Positions 49,074-58,094 of a DNA stretch of 64,000 nt are shown here, piece by piece. The position numbers and the translations under genes were made by a program. Below the pieces are notes generated by a model. That model did no database searches and was not told where the DNA came from. It saw only the letters and a list, made by a program, of their open reading frames with translations. Source of the stretch: Rhizobium chutanense (GTDB lineage Bacteria; Pseudomonadota; Alphaproteobacteria; Rhizobiales; Rhizobiaceae); NCBI RefSeq assembly GCF_002531935.1, contig NZ_NWSV01000001.1, forward strand, positions 124,001-188,000, written 5' to 3'. Within the stretch, counting starts at the first letter, position 1; the number at the start of each line of letters is the position of its first letter.

Positions 49074-49742
49074 ATGAGATACAGCCTCGATTTCAATTGG
49101 CTTTGGGACGGACTGGGACCTCTGGCTTACGGCGCAGGCACGACGCTTGCACTGACGGCCTCCACATCGGCCCTCGGGATCGTTCTCAGCGTTCTCGGCG
49201 CAGCCGCGCGCCGCGGACCGTATCCATGGTTGCGCAAGGTCGTCGGGCTGTATGTGGAAGTCATGCGCAATACGCCATTCCTGGTGCAGCTGTTCTTCAT
49301 CTTCTTTGGCTTGCCTAGCCTGGGCCTTCGCCTCGATCCGATCTCTGCCGCAGTTCTTGCCATGACCCTCAACATGGCGGCCTACACGATCGAGGTGGTC
49401 GGGGCCGGGCTGGATGCCATACCGAGAGGCCAGAAAGAAGCGGCGCAAGCACTTGGCCTCAGGCCTCGGCTGGTGTTCTTCAAGATCATCCTGCCGCAAG
49501 CACTCGCCATCATTTTCCCGGCACTCACAAGCCAGATCATCATCATGATGCTGGAATCGGCGGTGGTTTCGCAAATATCCGTCCGCGAACTGGCGCAGGA
49601 AGCCGATCTGCTTCAGTCGCGCACCTTCCGCTCCTTCGAGACCTATCTGGTGGCGACGTTGATCTACCTTTCGATGTCCGCCGCACTGCGCCGGCTCCTT
49701 TTCGCCGGGAAACGCCGTTTTCTGGGAGCTGGTCTGGCATGA
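49074..49742 (+). CDS. Amino-acid ABC transporter permease (HisQ/GlnP type) 1
   Basis: 222 residues, about five helices, with the HisMQ motif EVMRNTPFLVQLFFIFFGLPSL and coupling loop IPRGQKEAAQALGLRPRLVFFKIILPQAL. It pairs with the next permease, which it overlaps by 4 bp. No ATPase gene follows, unlike the usual binding protein-permease-permease-ATPase set. Confidence 0.9.
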   Translation: MRYSLDFNWLWDGLGPLAYGAGTTLALTASTSALGIVLSVLGAAARRGPYPWLRKVVGLYVEVMRNTPFLVQLFFIFFGLPSLGLRLDPISAAVLAMTLNMAAYTIEVVGAGLDAIPRGQKEAAQALGLRPRLVFFKIILPQALAIIFPALTSQIIIMMLESAVVSQISVRELAQEADLLQSRTFRSFETYLVATLIYLSMSAALRRLLFAGKRRFLGAGLA

Positions 49743-50386
49743 TTGAGTTCACGTTCTGGGACATTCTGCGCAATCTTGTCTTCGCGACCCGCTGGACCCT
49801 GCTGCTTTCGCTCGCAGCGTTTGCCGGCGGCGCCATCGTTGGCCTGGCGATCCTATCTGCACGGATATCGAAAATGCGCTGGCCGCGCAGCTTGGCGTCC
49901 GGCTACATTGCCCTGTTTCAGGGAACGCCGCTGCTCATGCAGCTCTTTTTGATGTTCTTCGGCCTGCCGATGCTCGGGTTCCGGATCGAGTCATGGACCG
50001 CTGCCGTCTGCGGCCTGACATTCTATGCCAGCGCTTATCTTGCCGAAATCTGGCGGAGCGGCGTCGAGGCGGTGCCGCGCGGGCAATGGGACGCTGCAGC
50101 CAGCCTGGGCCTGCATCGTCTCCTCGAACTTCGCCTTGTCATCCTTCCGCAGGCTTTCCGGATTACGCGCGCGCCGACTGTCGGCTTCTTGGTCCAATTG
50201 ATCAAGAGCACCGCACTGGCCTCGATCCTGGGCTTCGAGGAACTGCTGAAAACCGCAAACGCCATCAACAATGCGACCTTCGAACCCTTCAAGGTCTACG
50301 GTCTCGTCGCAGTGATCTTCTTCGCCCTGTGCTATCCGCTTACGCAATACGCCAGAACTCTGGAGAAGAAAGCGGCCTTTGGCTGA
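49739..50386 (+). CDS. Amino-acid ABC transporter permease (HisM/GlnP type) 2
   Basis: 215 residues, about five helices, with LFQGTPLLMQLFLMFFGLPMLG and the coupling loop VPRGQWDAAASLGLHRLLELRLVILPQA. ATGA overlap with the first permease. After its stop, 159 bp without an ORF lead to the cyclodeaminase-family gene; a HisP-type ATPase gene is absent from both sides, so the pair must use one encoded elsewhere or be non-functional. Confidence 0.9.
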   Translation: MIEFTFWDILRNLVFATRWTLLLSLAAFAGGAIVGLAILSARISKMRWPRSLASGYIALFQGTPLLMQLFLMFFGLPMLGFRIESWTAAVCGLTFYASAYLAEIWRSGVEAVPRGQWDAAASLGLHRLLELRLVILPQAFRITRAPTVGFLVQLIKSTALASILGFEELLKTANAINNATFEPFKVYGLVAVIFFALCYPLTQYARTLEKKAAFG

Positions 50387-50545
50387 GCGGTGCAGAATTG
50401 CTCCGCATCCGGCATTGCAGCGGAGTGGCCCAAAAGGCCGATGCCGCTTGAAAAGCCGGTGCGCCACGCAGCGGCGGCGCTGTTTCGGTCAACCACACTG
50501 AACTCGCCTTATCCAGCAGTTAGACCTTCCTGAGAGATCGCTTCA

Positions 50546-51517
50546 ATGACCGACACGCAAATTCGTATTCTCGATGCCCGGACAACGGGCGAGCTTCTCC
50601 CTTTCGGCGCGCTGGTCGCGACCTTGCGGCAAGCATTTGCCGAAGGCTGTGTTGTCCCGGTACGGCATCACCACACGATAGCCAACAGCGACGAGTCGGA
50701 TGCGACGCTGCTTCTGATGCCAGCCTGGCATGCAACGCACCGGTCGGAGCGCTATCTTGGCATCAAGATCGTTACCGTCTTTCCCGACAATACGGTGCGC
50801 GGCATTCCCGGTTTGACCTCGACTTACATGCTCTATGATGGCCGGACCGGGATGCAGCTTGCGTTAATTGACGGAAACACGATCACGGCGCGCCGTACGG
50901 TAGCGGCATCGGCCCTTGCCGCGGACTATCTTGCCCGAAAGGACGCGCGCCGCCTGCTGGTGATCGGCGCAGGTCGCGTCGCGAGCCTCATACCCGATGC
51001 CTACCGCGCCGTCCGGCCGGTCGCACATGTCGATATCTGGGATATCGATCCCGCCAGCGCGGAGCGGCTGGCGCAGAGCCTCGCGCAACGGGGATTCCAC
51101 GCCACCGCCGTCACGAATCTGGAAGCCGCGGCGCGGCAAGCCGATATCGTCAGCGCGGCGACGCTAGCGACCGCGCCGCTGATCCGGGGCGAATGGCTGA
51201 GGCCGGGCACCCATGTCGATCTGATCGGCGGCTTCACCCCGGCGATGCGCGAGGCCGATGACGAGGCGCTTCGGCGCGCCTCGGTCTATATCGACACTCA
51301 AGAAGCCCTTCACGAAGCGGGCGATCTGGTTCAGCCGATCAGCGCAGGCGTCATTTCTACAGAGGCGGTGCGTGCGACACTCGACGAACTGTGTCGCCGG
51401 GATATTCCGGCGCGGGTGTCCAACGATGAGATCACTCTCTACAAGGCAGTCGGAACGGCATTGGCCGATCTTGCCGCCGCGACGATGGTCTATGAAGCCG
51501 CTTTGATTGCCGGCTGA
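50546..51517 (+). CDS. Ornithine cyclodeaminase/mu-crystallin family protein, probable imine reductase
   Basis: 323 residues. Substrate lysine K74 (GIKIVTVFPDN) and the nucleotide site VIGAGRVAS (about 139-147) are present. The catalytic aspartate block of true ornithine cyclodeaminases (GGDCPGKTE) is replaced here by GGFTPAMRE (228-236), the form found in alanine dehydrogenase- and 1-pyrroline-2-carboxylate reductase-type members. It therefore more likely reduces a ketimine (such as pyrroline- or piperideine-2-carboxylate) than cyclises ornithine. It ends the island, probably in the same transcription unit as the ureohydrolase and transporter. The motif comparison is from memory. Confidence 0.82.
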   Translation: MTDTQIRILDARTTGELLPFGALVATLRQAFAEGCVVPVRHHHTIANSDESDATLLLMPAWHATHRSERYLGIKIVTVFPDNTVRGIPGLTSTYMLYDGRTGMQLALIDGNTITARRTVAASALAADYLARKDARRLLVIGAGRVASLIPDAYRAVRPVAHVDIWDIDPASAERLAQSLAQRGFHATAVTNLEAAARQADIVSAATLATAPLIRGEWLRPGTHVDLIGGFTPAMREADDEALRRASVYIDTQEALHEAGDLVQPISAGVISTEAVRATLDELCRRDIPARVSNDEITLYKAVGTALADLAAATMVYEAALIAG

Positions 51518-51550
51518 CATTTTCTGGCCTCGGCGGCCGCGAATACCAAC

Positions 51551-52198
51551 CTAAGGAACGAAGCGCCAGACCGTCGTCTTCTTGATTTCGCTGTCCTCCA
51601 GCGCCCGCGTCACCGGCACCTCGTAGACCGCGCAGCATTCCAGCCGATCTCGAGGCAGGTAGCTACGCCCGGGATCGCCGACCAGAACCGATTTGCCGCC
51701 GGCCGCCAGCCCGGAAAACCAGGGAACGAGCGCAGCGGCGAAAGCGCTGTCGTAGAAGACGTCGCCGGCAAGCAGTATATCCGCATCGACGGCCTGGCCG
51801 ATCAGATCGGCGCCGGCAAATCCGAGAACAACGCCGTTCACCTCGGCATTCAGCCGGACTGCGGCTTCCGCCCAGGGATCGATATCGCAGGCCGTGACCT
51901 CCCGGGCGCCGGCCATGACCGCCGCAATGCCGACGAGGCCGGAGCCGCTGGCGAAATCCAGCACGCGCTTGCCGCGCACCATCTCCGGATGATCGAGAAT
52001 GTAGCGCGCCAGCCCCTGCCCGCCCGCCCAGGCGAAAGCCCAGAAGGGCGGCGGCAGGCCGATCGCTTCCAGCTCCTCCTCGGTCTTCAGCCAGAGCTCG
52101 TGCGCCTCGCTCGCCAGATAGAGCGAAATCTCCGGCACATGCGGCGGCGCCATCACGCTGGTATTGGCGCGGATGAAGATTTCAGGGTCGGTTTTCAC
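51551..52198 (-). CDS. METTL20-type protein-lysine methyltransferase (ETF-beta)
   Basis: 215 residues, seven-beta-strand methyltransferase. FIRANTSVMAPPHVPEISLYLA and GLPPPFWAFAWAGGQGLARYILD match the METTL20 family, whose Agrobacterium member methylates electron-transfer flavoprotein beta. The SAM motif is VLDFASGSGLVGIAAVMAGA. The start is GTG at 52198, overlapping the EVE gene's stop (GTGA); a longer frame to 52243 enters that gene. Older annotations as ribosomal L11 methyltransferase are less apt. Confidence 0.82.
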   Translation of the reverse strand: MKTDPEIFIRANTSVMAPPHVPEISLYLASEAHELWLKTEEELEAIGLPPPFWAFAWAGGQGLARYILDHPEMVRGKRVLDFASGSGLVGIAAVMAGAREVTACDIDPWAEAAVRLNAEVNGVVLGFAGADLIGQAVDADILLAGDVFYDSAFAAALVPWFSGLAAGGKSVLVGDPGRSYLPRDRLECCAVYEVPVTRALEDSEIKKTTVWRFVP

Positions 52199-52626
52199 CG
52201 CGGCGGATTGTCCAGGCCGCCCATGCGGCAGACCTCGGCCCATTCGTCATCGGTCACCGGCTGCACCGAAAGCCGCATCGAGGTGACGAGCGCCATCTTG
52301 GCAAGCTTTTCGCTCGCCTTCACGTCCTTCAGCGTCACCGGCTTCGGCATGTCCATGACGGCGCGGATATCGACGCAATCCCACTTCGGGTCGTCCTTGG
52401 CCGTGGAATCGGGATGCGATAGCGCGCAGACTTCGACAATGCCGACGATCTCCAGCCCGTCATTGGAGTGGTAGAAGAACCCCTTGTCGCCAATCTGCAT
52501 CGCCCGCATGTTGTTGCGCGCCAGATAGTTGCGCACGCCGGTCCATTCCGTGCCCTTGTCGCCGGCAGCTTTCTGCTGCTCCCAGGACCAGGCAGCCGGT
52601 TCGGATTTATAGAGCCAGTGCGCCAT
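52195..52626 (-). CDS. EVE-domain protein (thymocyte nuclear protein 1 family)
   Basis: 143 residues, almost entirely an EVE domain (PUA-like fold): HWLYKSEPAAWSWEQQKAAG at the N-terminus, WTGVRNYLARNNMRAMQIGDKGFFYHSND in the middle. The pocket residues bind modified cytosine in characterised relatives. In bacteria EVE proteins occur in restriction and RNA-modification settings; here it is in a housekeeping run. It is coupled to the METTL20 gene (GTGA) and lies 2 bp after the YciI-like gene. Confidence 0.88.
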   Translation of the reverse strand: MAHWLYKSEPAAWSWEQQKAAGDKGTEWTGVRNYLARNNMRAMQIGDKGFFYHSNDGLEIVGIVEVCALSHPDSTAKDDPKWDCVDIRAVMDMPKPVTLKDVKASEKLAKMALVTSMRLSVQPVTDDEWAEVCRMGGLDNPPR

Positions 52627-52628
52627 GC

Positions 52629-52922
52629 TTATGCTTCCGGTTTGTTGAAGACCCAGTTGTAGGCCTGGACCTCGACGCTTTCGAACAGCCCGGCCTTGGC
52701 GTAGGGGTCGGCATCGGCCAGCGCACGCGCCGCCTCCTTCGAACCCGCTTCGACGATGATCAGGCTGCCGCAGGCCTTGCCCTCGTCATCGAGAAACGGG
52801 CCGGCAATCTTCAGCGTGCCCTCGGCGTTCAGCCCGTTCAGATACTCGAGATGCGTCGGACGCGTCTCCATGCGCACGTTCAGATGTCCGGGCTTGTCCT
52901 TGCAGAGAAGGGCGAAAAGCAT
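52629..52922 (-). CDS. YciI-like protein
   Basis: 97 residues. MLFALLCKDKPGHLNVRMETRPTHLEYL is the YciI start, with the conserved His-Leu in the first helix and GSLIIVEAGSKEAARALADADPYAKAGLF in the second half. Function is unknown; a perhydrolase role has been suggested for relatives. It lies between gpsA and the EVE gene (9- and 2-bp gaps), so gpsA, this gene, the EVE gene and the METTL20 gene likely form one operon with tsaD. Confidence 0.88.
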   Translation of the reverse strand: MLFALLCKDKPGHLNVRMETRPTHLEYLNGLNAEGTLKIAGPFLDDEGKACGSLIIVEAGSKEAARALADADPYAKAGLFESVEVQAYNWVFNKPEA

Positions 52923-52931
52923 GTCAGTCTC

Positions 52932-53915
52932 CTATTCGGTAGTGATTGGACGCGTCATCAACTGCTCGATGGCATCTGAAATATCGAGGCTGCCGTCGAT
53001 GATGGCGGAAACGGCCTCGGTGATCGGCATGCTGATCGCCAGCTCCGCCGCAAGCCGGCAGGCGACGGAGGCAGCCAGCGCGCCTTCCACCAGTGCGCCC
53101 TGCAGCGGATCGACCTTTTCGCCGCGCCCGAGCGCGATGCCGAAGCGCAGGTTTCGCGATTGGTGGCTCGTTCCCGTCAGCACCAGATCGCCGAGTCCGG
53201 AAAGCCCGCGCACAGTATCCGTCTTCCCGCCCTTGGCGACGACGAAACGCGACATTTCCGCAAGCCCGCGCGCGATCAACGCCGCGCGCGCCGAGTCGCC
53301 GATACCACCGCCTTCGACGATGCCGCAGGCAATCGCCAGCACATTCTTGAGAGCGCCGCCGAGCTGCACGCCGATACGGTCGTCAGAGGCGTACAGCCGG
53401 AACGTCCGGCCGGATATCGCCTGAGCGAGCCGCTCCGCGGTCTCCATATCATCGGCCGCGATTGCCATCGCCGTCGGCAGGCCTTTGGCGATATCGGCGG
53501 CAAAACCCGGACCGGAGAGCACGGCGACCGGATGGTCCGGCAGTTCCCGTTCCAGCATGTCGGTCAGAAGATTGCCCGTCGCCCGCTCGATGCCCTTGGC
53601 ACAGGTGACGACGACCGCATCCTTGGCAAGATAGGGGCCATATTGCCGCGCCGCATCGGCCTGCGCCTGCGACGGCATCGCAAAAAGCACGATGGAGGCG
53701 GCAGTGATCGCATCCGGCTCGGCGGAAAATTCCAGCGTATCGGGGAGAGAAATGCCGGGCAGCGCCGCGTCATGCAGCCGTTCAGCCTTCAGATCCGCAA
53801 TCAGCGACGGATCACGCCCGACGAGCGTCACGGCGCTGCGGCCGGCAAGGGCGATGACGGCGGCGAGCGCCGTTCCGAAAGCCCCGGCTCCGACGACGGC
53901 GATGTTTTCGCTCAT
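52932..53915 (-). CDS. gpsA: NAD(P)-dependent glycerol-3-phosphate dehydrogenase
   Basis: 327 residues. Nucleotide motif [16 protein letters not shown], the catalytic lysine in [18 protein letters not shown], and [13 protein letters not shown]. It makes sn-glycerol-3-phosphate for phospholipid synthesis. The ATG overlaps the tsaD stop (ATGA), and the YciI-like gene follows by 9 bp. Confidence 0.96.
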   Translation of the reverse strand: MSENIAVVGAGAFGTALAAVIALAGRSAVTLVGRDPSLIADLKAERLHDAALPGISLPDTLEFSAEPDAITAASIVLFAMPSQAQADAARQYGPYLAKDAVVVTCAKGIERATGNLLTDMLERELPDHPVAVLSGPGFAADIAKGLPTAMAIAADDMETAERLAQAISGRTFRLYASDDRIGVQLGGALKNVLAIACGIVEGGGIGDSARAALIARGLAEMSRFVVAKGGKTDTVRGLSGLGDLVLTGTSHQSRNLRFGIALGRGEKVDPLQGALVEGALAASVACRLAAELAISMPITEAVSAIIDGSLDISDAIEQLMTRPITTE

Positions 53916-55009
53916 GCCTTAGCTCCTCGTTTTCCGAAACCGACCAGCGTCTCCGCCTTGGAATCGAGCGGCCAGCGCGAACGCGGCTGGACGTCGAGCG
54001 GATCAGGCGCGGCACCTGTCGCCATCCGCTCCAGCCCCGCCCAGGCGATCATCACGGCATTGTCGGTGCAGAGGCTGAGCGGCGGCGCGATGAAGCGGAA
54101 GCCGTTCTTGTCGCACAGCGCCTGCAATGTGGCGCGCAATTCGAGATTGGCGGCGACACCGCCGGCAACGACGAGCGCCGGCTTTTCGCCAGTAACAGGG
54201 AATTCCGTCTTGAACCGCTGCAGGCCGCGGCCGATGCGGTCCTTCAGCGTCCGCGAAATCGCCTTCTGGAACGAGGCGCAGATATCCGCCACATCCTGAT
54301 CGCTGAGCGGCGCGATGTCCTGCGCTGCCTGCCGCACCGCCGTCTTCAGGCCGGAGAAGGAGAAGTCGAGCCTGGCCTCGCCGACCAGCGGCCGCGGAAA
54401 GGCGAAACGATCGGCATTGCCGTCGCGCGCCATCCGTTCCACCGCCGGGCCGCCGGGATAGGGCAGGCCGAGCAGCTTTGCCGTCTTGTCGAAGGCTTCG
54501 CCCAGCGCATCGTCGATCGTCGTGCCCCAGCGCTCATACTGTCCGACGCCGCGCACCAGGATGAGCTGGGTATGGCCGCCGGAAACGAGCAGCATCAGAT
54601 AGGGAAAGGAAAGTCCGTCCGTCAGCCGCGCCGTCAGCGCATGGCCTTCGAGATGGTTGACCGCGTAAAGCGGCTTGCCGGCGGCTCTAGCGATCGCCTT
54701 GCCGGTCATCAACCCCACTAGCAGCCCGCCGATCAGCCCCGGCCCTGATGTCGCGGCAATGGCGTCGACCTCGGCGAGCGACACATTGGCGCGCGTCAGC
54801 GCCTCCTCGATCAACTCGTCCAGCGCCTCGACATGGGCGCGCGCGGCAATCTCCGGCACCACGCCGCCATAGGCGCTATGCTCGTCGAGCTGGGAAAGCA
54901 CCACATCCGACAGCACCCTGGAATGCCCGTCCGCATCGCGCTCGACGACGGCGGCCGCGGTCTCGTCGCAGCTCGTTTCGATGCCAAGGATGCGCAGAAA
55001 GGGAACCAT
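53912..55009 (-). CDS. tsaD: tRNA N6-threonylcarbamoyladenosine transferase TsaD
   Basis: 365 residues. [16 protein letters not shown] at the N-terminus, iron-ligand motif [12 protein letters not shown], and ASKT-fold phosphate loops [15 protein letters not shown] and [12 protein letters not shown]. It transfers threonylcarbamoyl to A37 of ANN-decoding tRNAs with TsaB/C/E. The start [11 protein letters not shown] at 55009 was chosen; the frame extends 147 codons upstream over the hemC start and is spurious. Divergent from hemC with 72 bp between starts. Confidence 0.97.
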   Translation of the reverse strand: MVPFLRILGIETSCDETAAAVVERDADGHSRVLSDVVLSQLDEHSAYGGVVPEIAARAHVEALDELIEEALTRANVSLAEVDAIAATSGPGLIGGLLVGLMTGKAIARAAGKPLYAVNHLEGHALTARLTDGLSFPYLMLLVSGGHTQLILVRGVGQYERWGTTIDDALGEAFDKTAKLLGLPYPGGPAVERMARDGNADRFAFPRPLVGEARLDFSFSGLKTAVRQAAQDIAPLSDQDVADICASFQKAISRTLKDRIGRGLQRFKTEFPVTGEKPALVVAGGVAANLELRATLQALCDKNGFRFIAPPLSLCTDNAVMIAWAGLERMATGAAPDPLDVQPRSRWPLDSKAETLVGFGKRGAKA

Positions 55010-55081
55010 GAGGCCTGTTCGTTGATTGCGATGGGATGGAAACCCGTTTACGAGAACTCCGGTAACAACGGAATAGAGCGG

Positions 55082-56011
55082 ATGCAAACAAAACCTTTCC
55101 GGATCGGCACGCGCGGCAGCCCGCTGGCGCTTGCCCAGGCGCACGAGGCCCGCGACAGGCTGATGGCGGCGCATCATCTGCCCGAGGAAATGTTCGAGAT
55201 CGTCGTGCTGACGACCAAGGGCGACCGCATCACCGACCGGTCGCTCTCCGAGATCGGCGGCAAGGGCCTCTTCACCGAGGAACTCGAACAGCAGCTCGCC
55301 GCGGGCGAGCTGGATTTCGCCGTGCACTCCGCCAAGGACATGCCGACCAATCTGCCGGACGGCCTGCATCTCTCCGCCTATCTGCCGCGCGAGGATATCC
55401 GCGACGCCGTTATCGGCCGCACCGCGCCCAAGCTGATCGACCTGCCGCATGGCGCCACCGTCGGCTCCTCATCGCTCCGCCGCCAGGCGCTGATCCGCCG
55501 CATGCGGCCGGATATCAACGTCATCACTTTCCGCGGTCTGGTGGAAACGCGCCTGCGCAAACTCGAAGAGGGCCAGGTCGACGCGACCCTTTTGGCGCTT
55601 GCCGGCCTGAAACGGCTGGGGAAAGTCGAGGTGATTACCGATATCCTCGACCCCGACACTTTCCCGCCGGCACCGGCGCAAGGGGCGATCTGCATCGAAA
55701 GCCGCATCGGCGATAACAGGATCGACGATCTCCTGGCGCCGGTCAACGATGCCGCGACCTTCGACACCGTCTCCTGCGAGCGCGCCTTTCTCGCCGCCCT
55801 TGACGGCTCCTGCCGCACGCCGATCGGCGGTTACGCCGTCTGCGAAGGCGACCTGATCCGCTTCTCCGGTCTGATCATCACCCCCGACGGCCGCAGCCAG
55901 CATGCGGTGACAACAGACGGCCACCGCCGCGATGCGGCAGCTCTCGGCACCCGCGCCGGTCAGGACGTGCGCGCAAGGGCCGGCAGCGCATTCTTCGACG
56001 ACTGGCACTGA
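55082..56011 (+). CDS. hemC: Porphobilinogen deaminase (hydroxymethylbilane synthase)
   Basis: 309 residues. [21 protein letters not shown] at the start, catalytic [12 protein letters not shown] and the dipyrromethane-cofactor cysteine in [12 protein letters not shown]. It builds the linear tetrapyrrole of haem synthesis. Start at 55082 with only a weak ribosome-binding site (GGAATAGAGCGG). First gene of a hemC-hemD-mic60-hemY run. Confidence 0.96.
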   Translation: MQTKPFRIGTRGSPLALAQAHEARDRLMAAHHLPEEMFEIVVLTTKGDRITDRSLSEIGGKGLFTEELEQQLAAGELDFAVHSAKDMPTNLPDGLHLSAYLPREDIRDAVIGRTAPKLIDLPHGATVGSSSLRRQALIRRMRPDINVITFRGLVETRLRKLEEGQVDATLLALAGLKRLGKVEVITDILDPDTFPPAPAQGAICIESRIGDNRIDDLLAPVNDAATFDTVSCERAFLAALDGSCRTPIGGYAVCEGDLIRFSGLIITPDGRSQHAVTTDGHRRDAAALGTRAGQDVRARAGSAFFDDWH

Positions 56012-56018
56012 GGCCGCC

Positions 56019-56726
56019 ATGCGCGTGCTCGTCACCCGCCCCGCCCATTCGGCGACGAGAACCGCACAACGTCTGCGCGATATGGGCCACGAGCCGCTGC
56101 TGCTGCCGCTGCGTCAGCCGGTCCACGACAGCGCCGCCGCCGCGGCCGCGCTCGCAGCCACCGGCGGCGCAATCGCCGTGACTAGCGCCGAAGCGATCAG
56201 GGTCGTTTCCGCGCTCGGTGAGCAACTTCATCCGCATCTCGGCCGCCCGCTTTTCGCTGTGGGAGAAACCACGGCGGAAGAGGCGAAGAGCCTCGGCTTC
56301 CGATCCGTCGCCGCATCCCAGGGCAACGGCCGCGATCTCGCCGATCTCATCGCCGCGCAGGGAGCCGACGGCTTGCTCTACCTTGCCGGCATGCCGCGCG
56401 CCGAAACCTTCGAAGCAAGATTGGGCGAACTCGGCATCCGCTTTTCCGTCGCTGAATGTTATCGCATGCAGCCGGCTGCCCCCGGCCGGGCCGAGATCGA
56501 AGCGATTTTTGCGGGCGGCCGGCCGGACGCGGTTCTCTTCTATTCCCGGCAAACGGCCGAGGATTTCTTTGGCCTGGAGCAACTCCGCTTGGCCCTGCCA
56601 GAAGGGGCGGCAATCCGCCTTCTCTGTCTTAGCGAGGCGGTAGCTGACGCCATCCCGCCGGTTCTGAAAAATACCGTGGCAGTCGCACCGATGCCGGATG
56701 AGATAAGTCTTTTGTCGCTGCTTTGA
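56019..56726 (+). CDS. hemD: Uroporphyrinogen-III synthase
   Basis: 235 residues. The start MRVLVTRPAHSATRTAQRL is typical, with the two-domain alpha/beta fold and the weakly conserved C-terminal half (RPDAVLFYSRQTAEDFFGL). HemD closes hydroxymethylbilane with D-ring inversion. It begins 7 bp after hemC (start at 56019; the upstream frame overlaps hemC). Confidence 0.93.
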   Translation: MRVLVTRPAHSATRTAQRLRDMGHEPLLLPLRQPVHDSAAAAAALAATGGAIAVTSAEAIRVVSALGEQLHPHLGRPLFAVGETTAEEAKSLGFRSVAASQGNGRDLADLIAAQGADGLLYLAGMPRAETFEARLGELGIRFSVAECYRMQPAAPGRAEIEAIFAGGRPDAVLFYSRQTAEDFFGLEQLRLALPEGAAIRLLCLSEAVADAIPPVLKNTVAVAPMPDEISLLSLL

Positions 56727-56815
56727 ATGCTCCAGCCGCCCAAATTTGATCTAACCTCTTCCCTTAATTGGCATCACTGTCTAGTTTCGTTGCAATGCAG
56801 GATAAAGAGGACCTC

Positions 56816-58090
56816 ATGGTATCGGGAAACCCGCCACGCCATTCCAAGAGCGCCGACGAGCCGGTCACGATCGACCTCGAAGCACAGGATTTCGCCTCTG
56901 CAACCGATACCGAGAAGCCGGTGGAGAATGATGTCGGCGACGCCGACCGCAGTCCTGCCGAGGCAGGCATGCCGCCCGAAACAGAGGCCGCACCGCTGAG
57001 CGAACATGAACGGGCCGAGCTCGAATCGGCCGAACACCAGGACCAGTCTGGAATGGATGGGCAGGCGGAGGAGCCGGCAACCCCGGAACCGTCCTTCACG
57101 CCTCCTCCCGAACAGCCGGCGGCGCGGCGCGGCGGCACCTCCGGTCTCATCGCCGCCGGCATCTTCGGCGGCCTCGTGGCGCTGCTGGGTGCAGGCGCCA
57201 TTCAATATGCCGGTTACCTCCCGGGCTCCTCGGCGCCGCAGACGTCGCCGGAGACCGCCGATCTTGCCGGCGAGATCGACGGCTTGAAACAGACCGTCGC
57301 CAATCTCGCTGCCAACCCGCCGATTGCAAAGAACGACGCGCTTGAAAAGCGTATCGCGGCGCTGGAAACCGCTGCCGGGGCACCCTCGGCCGGCGCGCCC
57401 GCCGATTCGGCAAATGTCGAAGCACTCAACCAGAAGATTGCCGAGCTCAGCGGTCAGCTCGACCAGCTGCGCGCCACGCTCGCCCAATCCTCCGAACAGC
57501 AGACGACCAGCGGCGCGGATATCACCAAGCGGCTGGAAGAGGCCGAAAAGAAGCTGAACGAGCCGCGCCAGGATGTTGCCGTCGCCAAGGCGATTGCGGC
57601 AGCCGCCCTCAAGGCGGCGATCGATCGCGGCGGCCCGTTCCTGGCCGAGCTCGATACTTTCGCCGGGGTCGCGCCCGACGATCCCACAGTTGCCGACCTG
57701 CGCAGCTTTGCCGAGACCGGCATTCCCTCGCGTGCCGAGCTCGTGCGGCAGGCTCCCGACGTTGCAACCGCGATCGTTGAAGCCGTCAACCAGCCGGATC
57801 CGAACCAGAGCTGGTCGGACCGACTGATGTCGAGCGCCAAGTCGCTGGTCACGGTCCGTCCCGTCGGCAATATCGAGGGCGAAAGCGTCGAAGCGATCGC
57901 CGCCCGCATGGAGGACAAGGTGAAGAACGGCGATCTGCCAGGCGCCTCTGCCGAATGGAACGCTCTGCCGGCCGTGGGCAAGCAGGCATCCGCCGCTTTC
58001 AAACAGTCGCTCGAAGCACGTATCCGCGTCGAAGAACTCGTCGGCGGGGCGCTGTCGAAAGCGGTTTCCGGCACCGGCAAGGAAGGATAA
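56816..58090 (+). CDS. Mic60/mitofilin-like inner-membrane protein (COG4223)
   Basis: 424 residues. An acidic, Pro/Glu-rich N-terminal region (about 100 residues) precedes one membrane helix (GLIAAGIFGGLVALLGAGAIQYAG), then a long coiled coil (about 170-260) and a helical C-terminal mitofilin-like domain with FLAELDTFAGVAPDDP. Alphaproteobacterial genes of this kind next to hemD/hemY have been recognised as Mic60 homologues, the inner-membrane shaping protein of mitochondrial MICOS. The start at 56816 follows AAAGAGG; 56795 and 56768 are possible. Operon with hemC, hemD and hemY. Confidence 0.85.
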   Translation: MVSGNPPRHSKSADEPVTIDLEAQDFASATDTEKPVENDVGDADRSPAEAGMPPETEAAPLSEHERAELESAEHQDQSGMDGQAEEPATPEPSFTPPPEQPAARRGGTSGLIAAGIFGGLVALLGAGAIQYAGYLPGSSAPQTSPETADLAGEIDGLKQTVANLAANPPIAKNDALEKRIAALETAAGAPSAGAPADSANVEALNQKIAELSGQLDQLRATLAQSSEQQTTSGADITKRLEEAEKKLNEPRQDVAVAKAIAAAALKAAIDRGGPFLAELDTFAGVAPDDPTVADLRSFAETGIPSRAELVRQAPDVATAIVEAVNQPDPNQSWSDRLMSSAKSLVTVRPVGNIEGESVEAIAARMEDKVKNGDLPGASAEWNALPAVGKQASAAFKQSLEARIRVEELVGGALSKAVSGTGKEG

Positions 58091-58094
58091 GACC

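Noticed and set aside
55010..55450. 147-codon N-terminal extension of tsaD.
   Set aside because: It overlaps the divergent hemC gene and TsaD proteins begin at the [13 protein letters not shown] segment.
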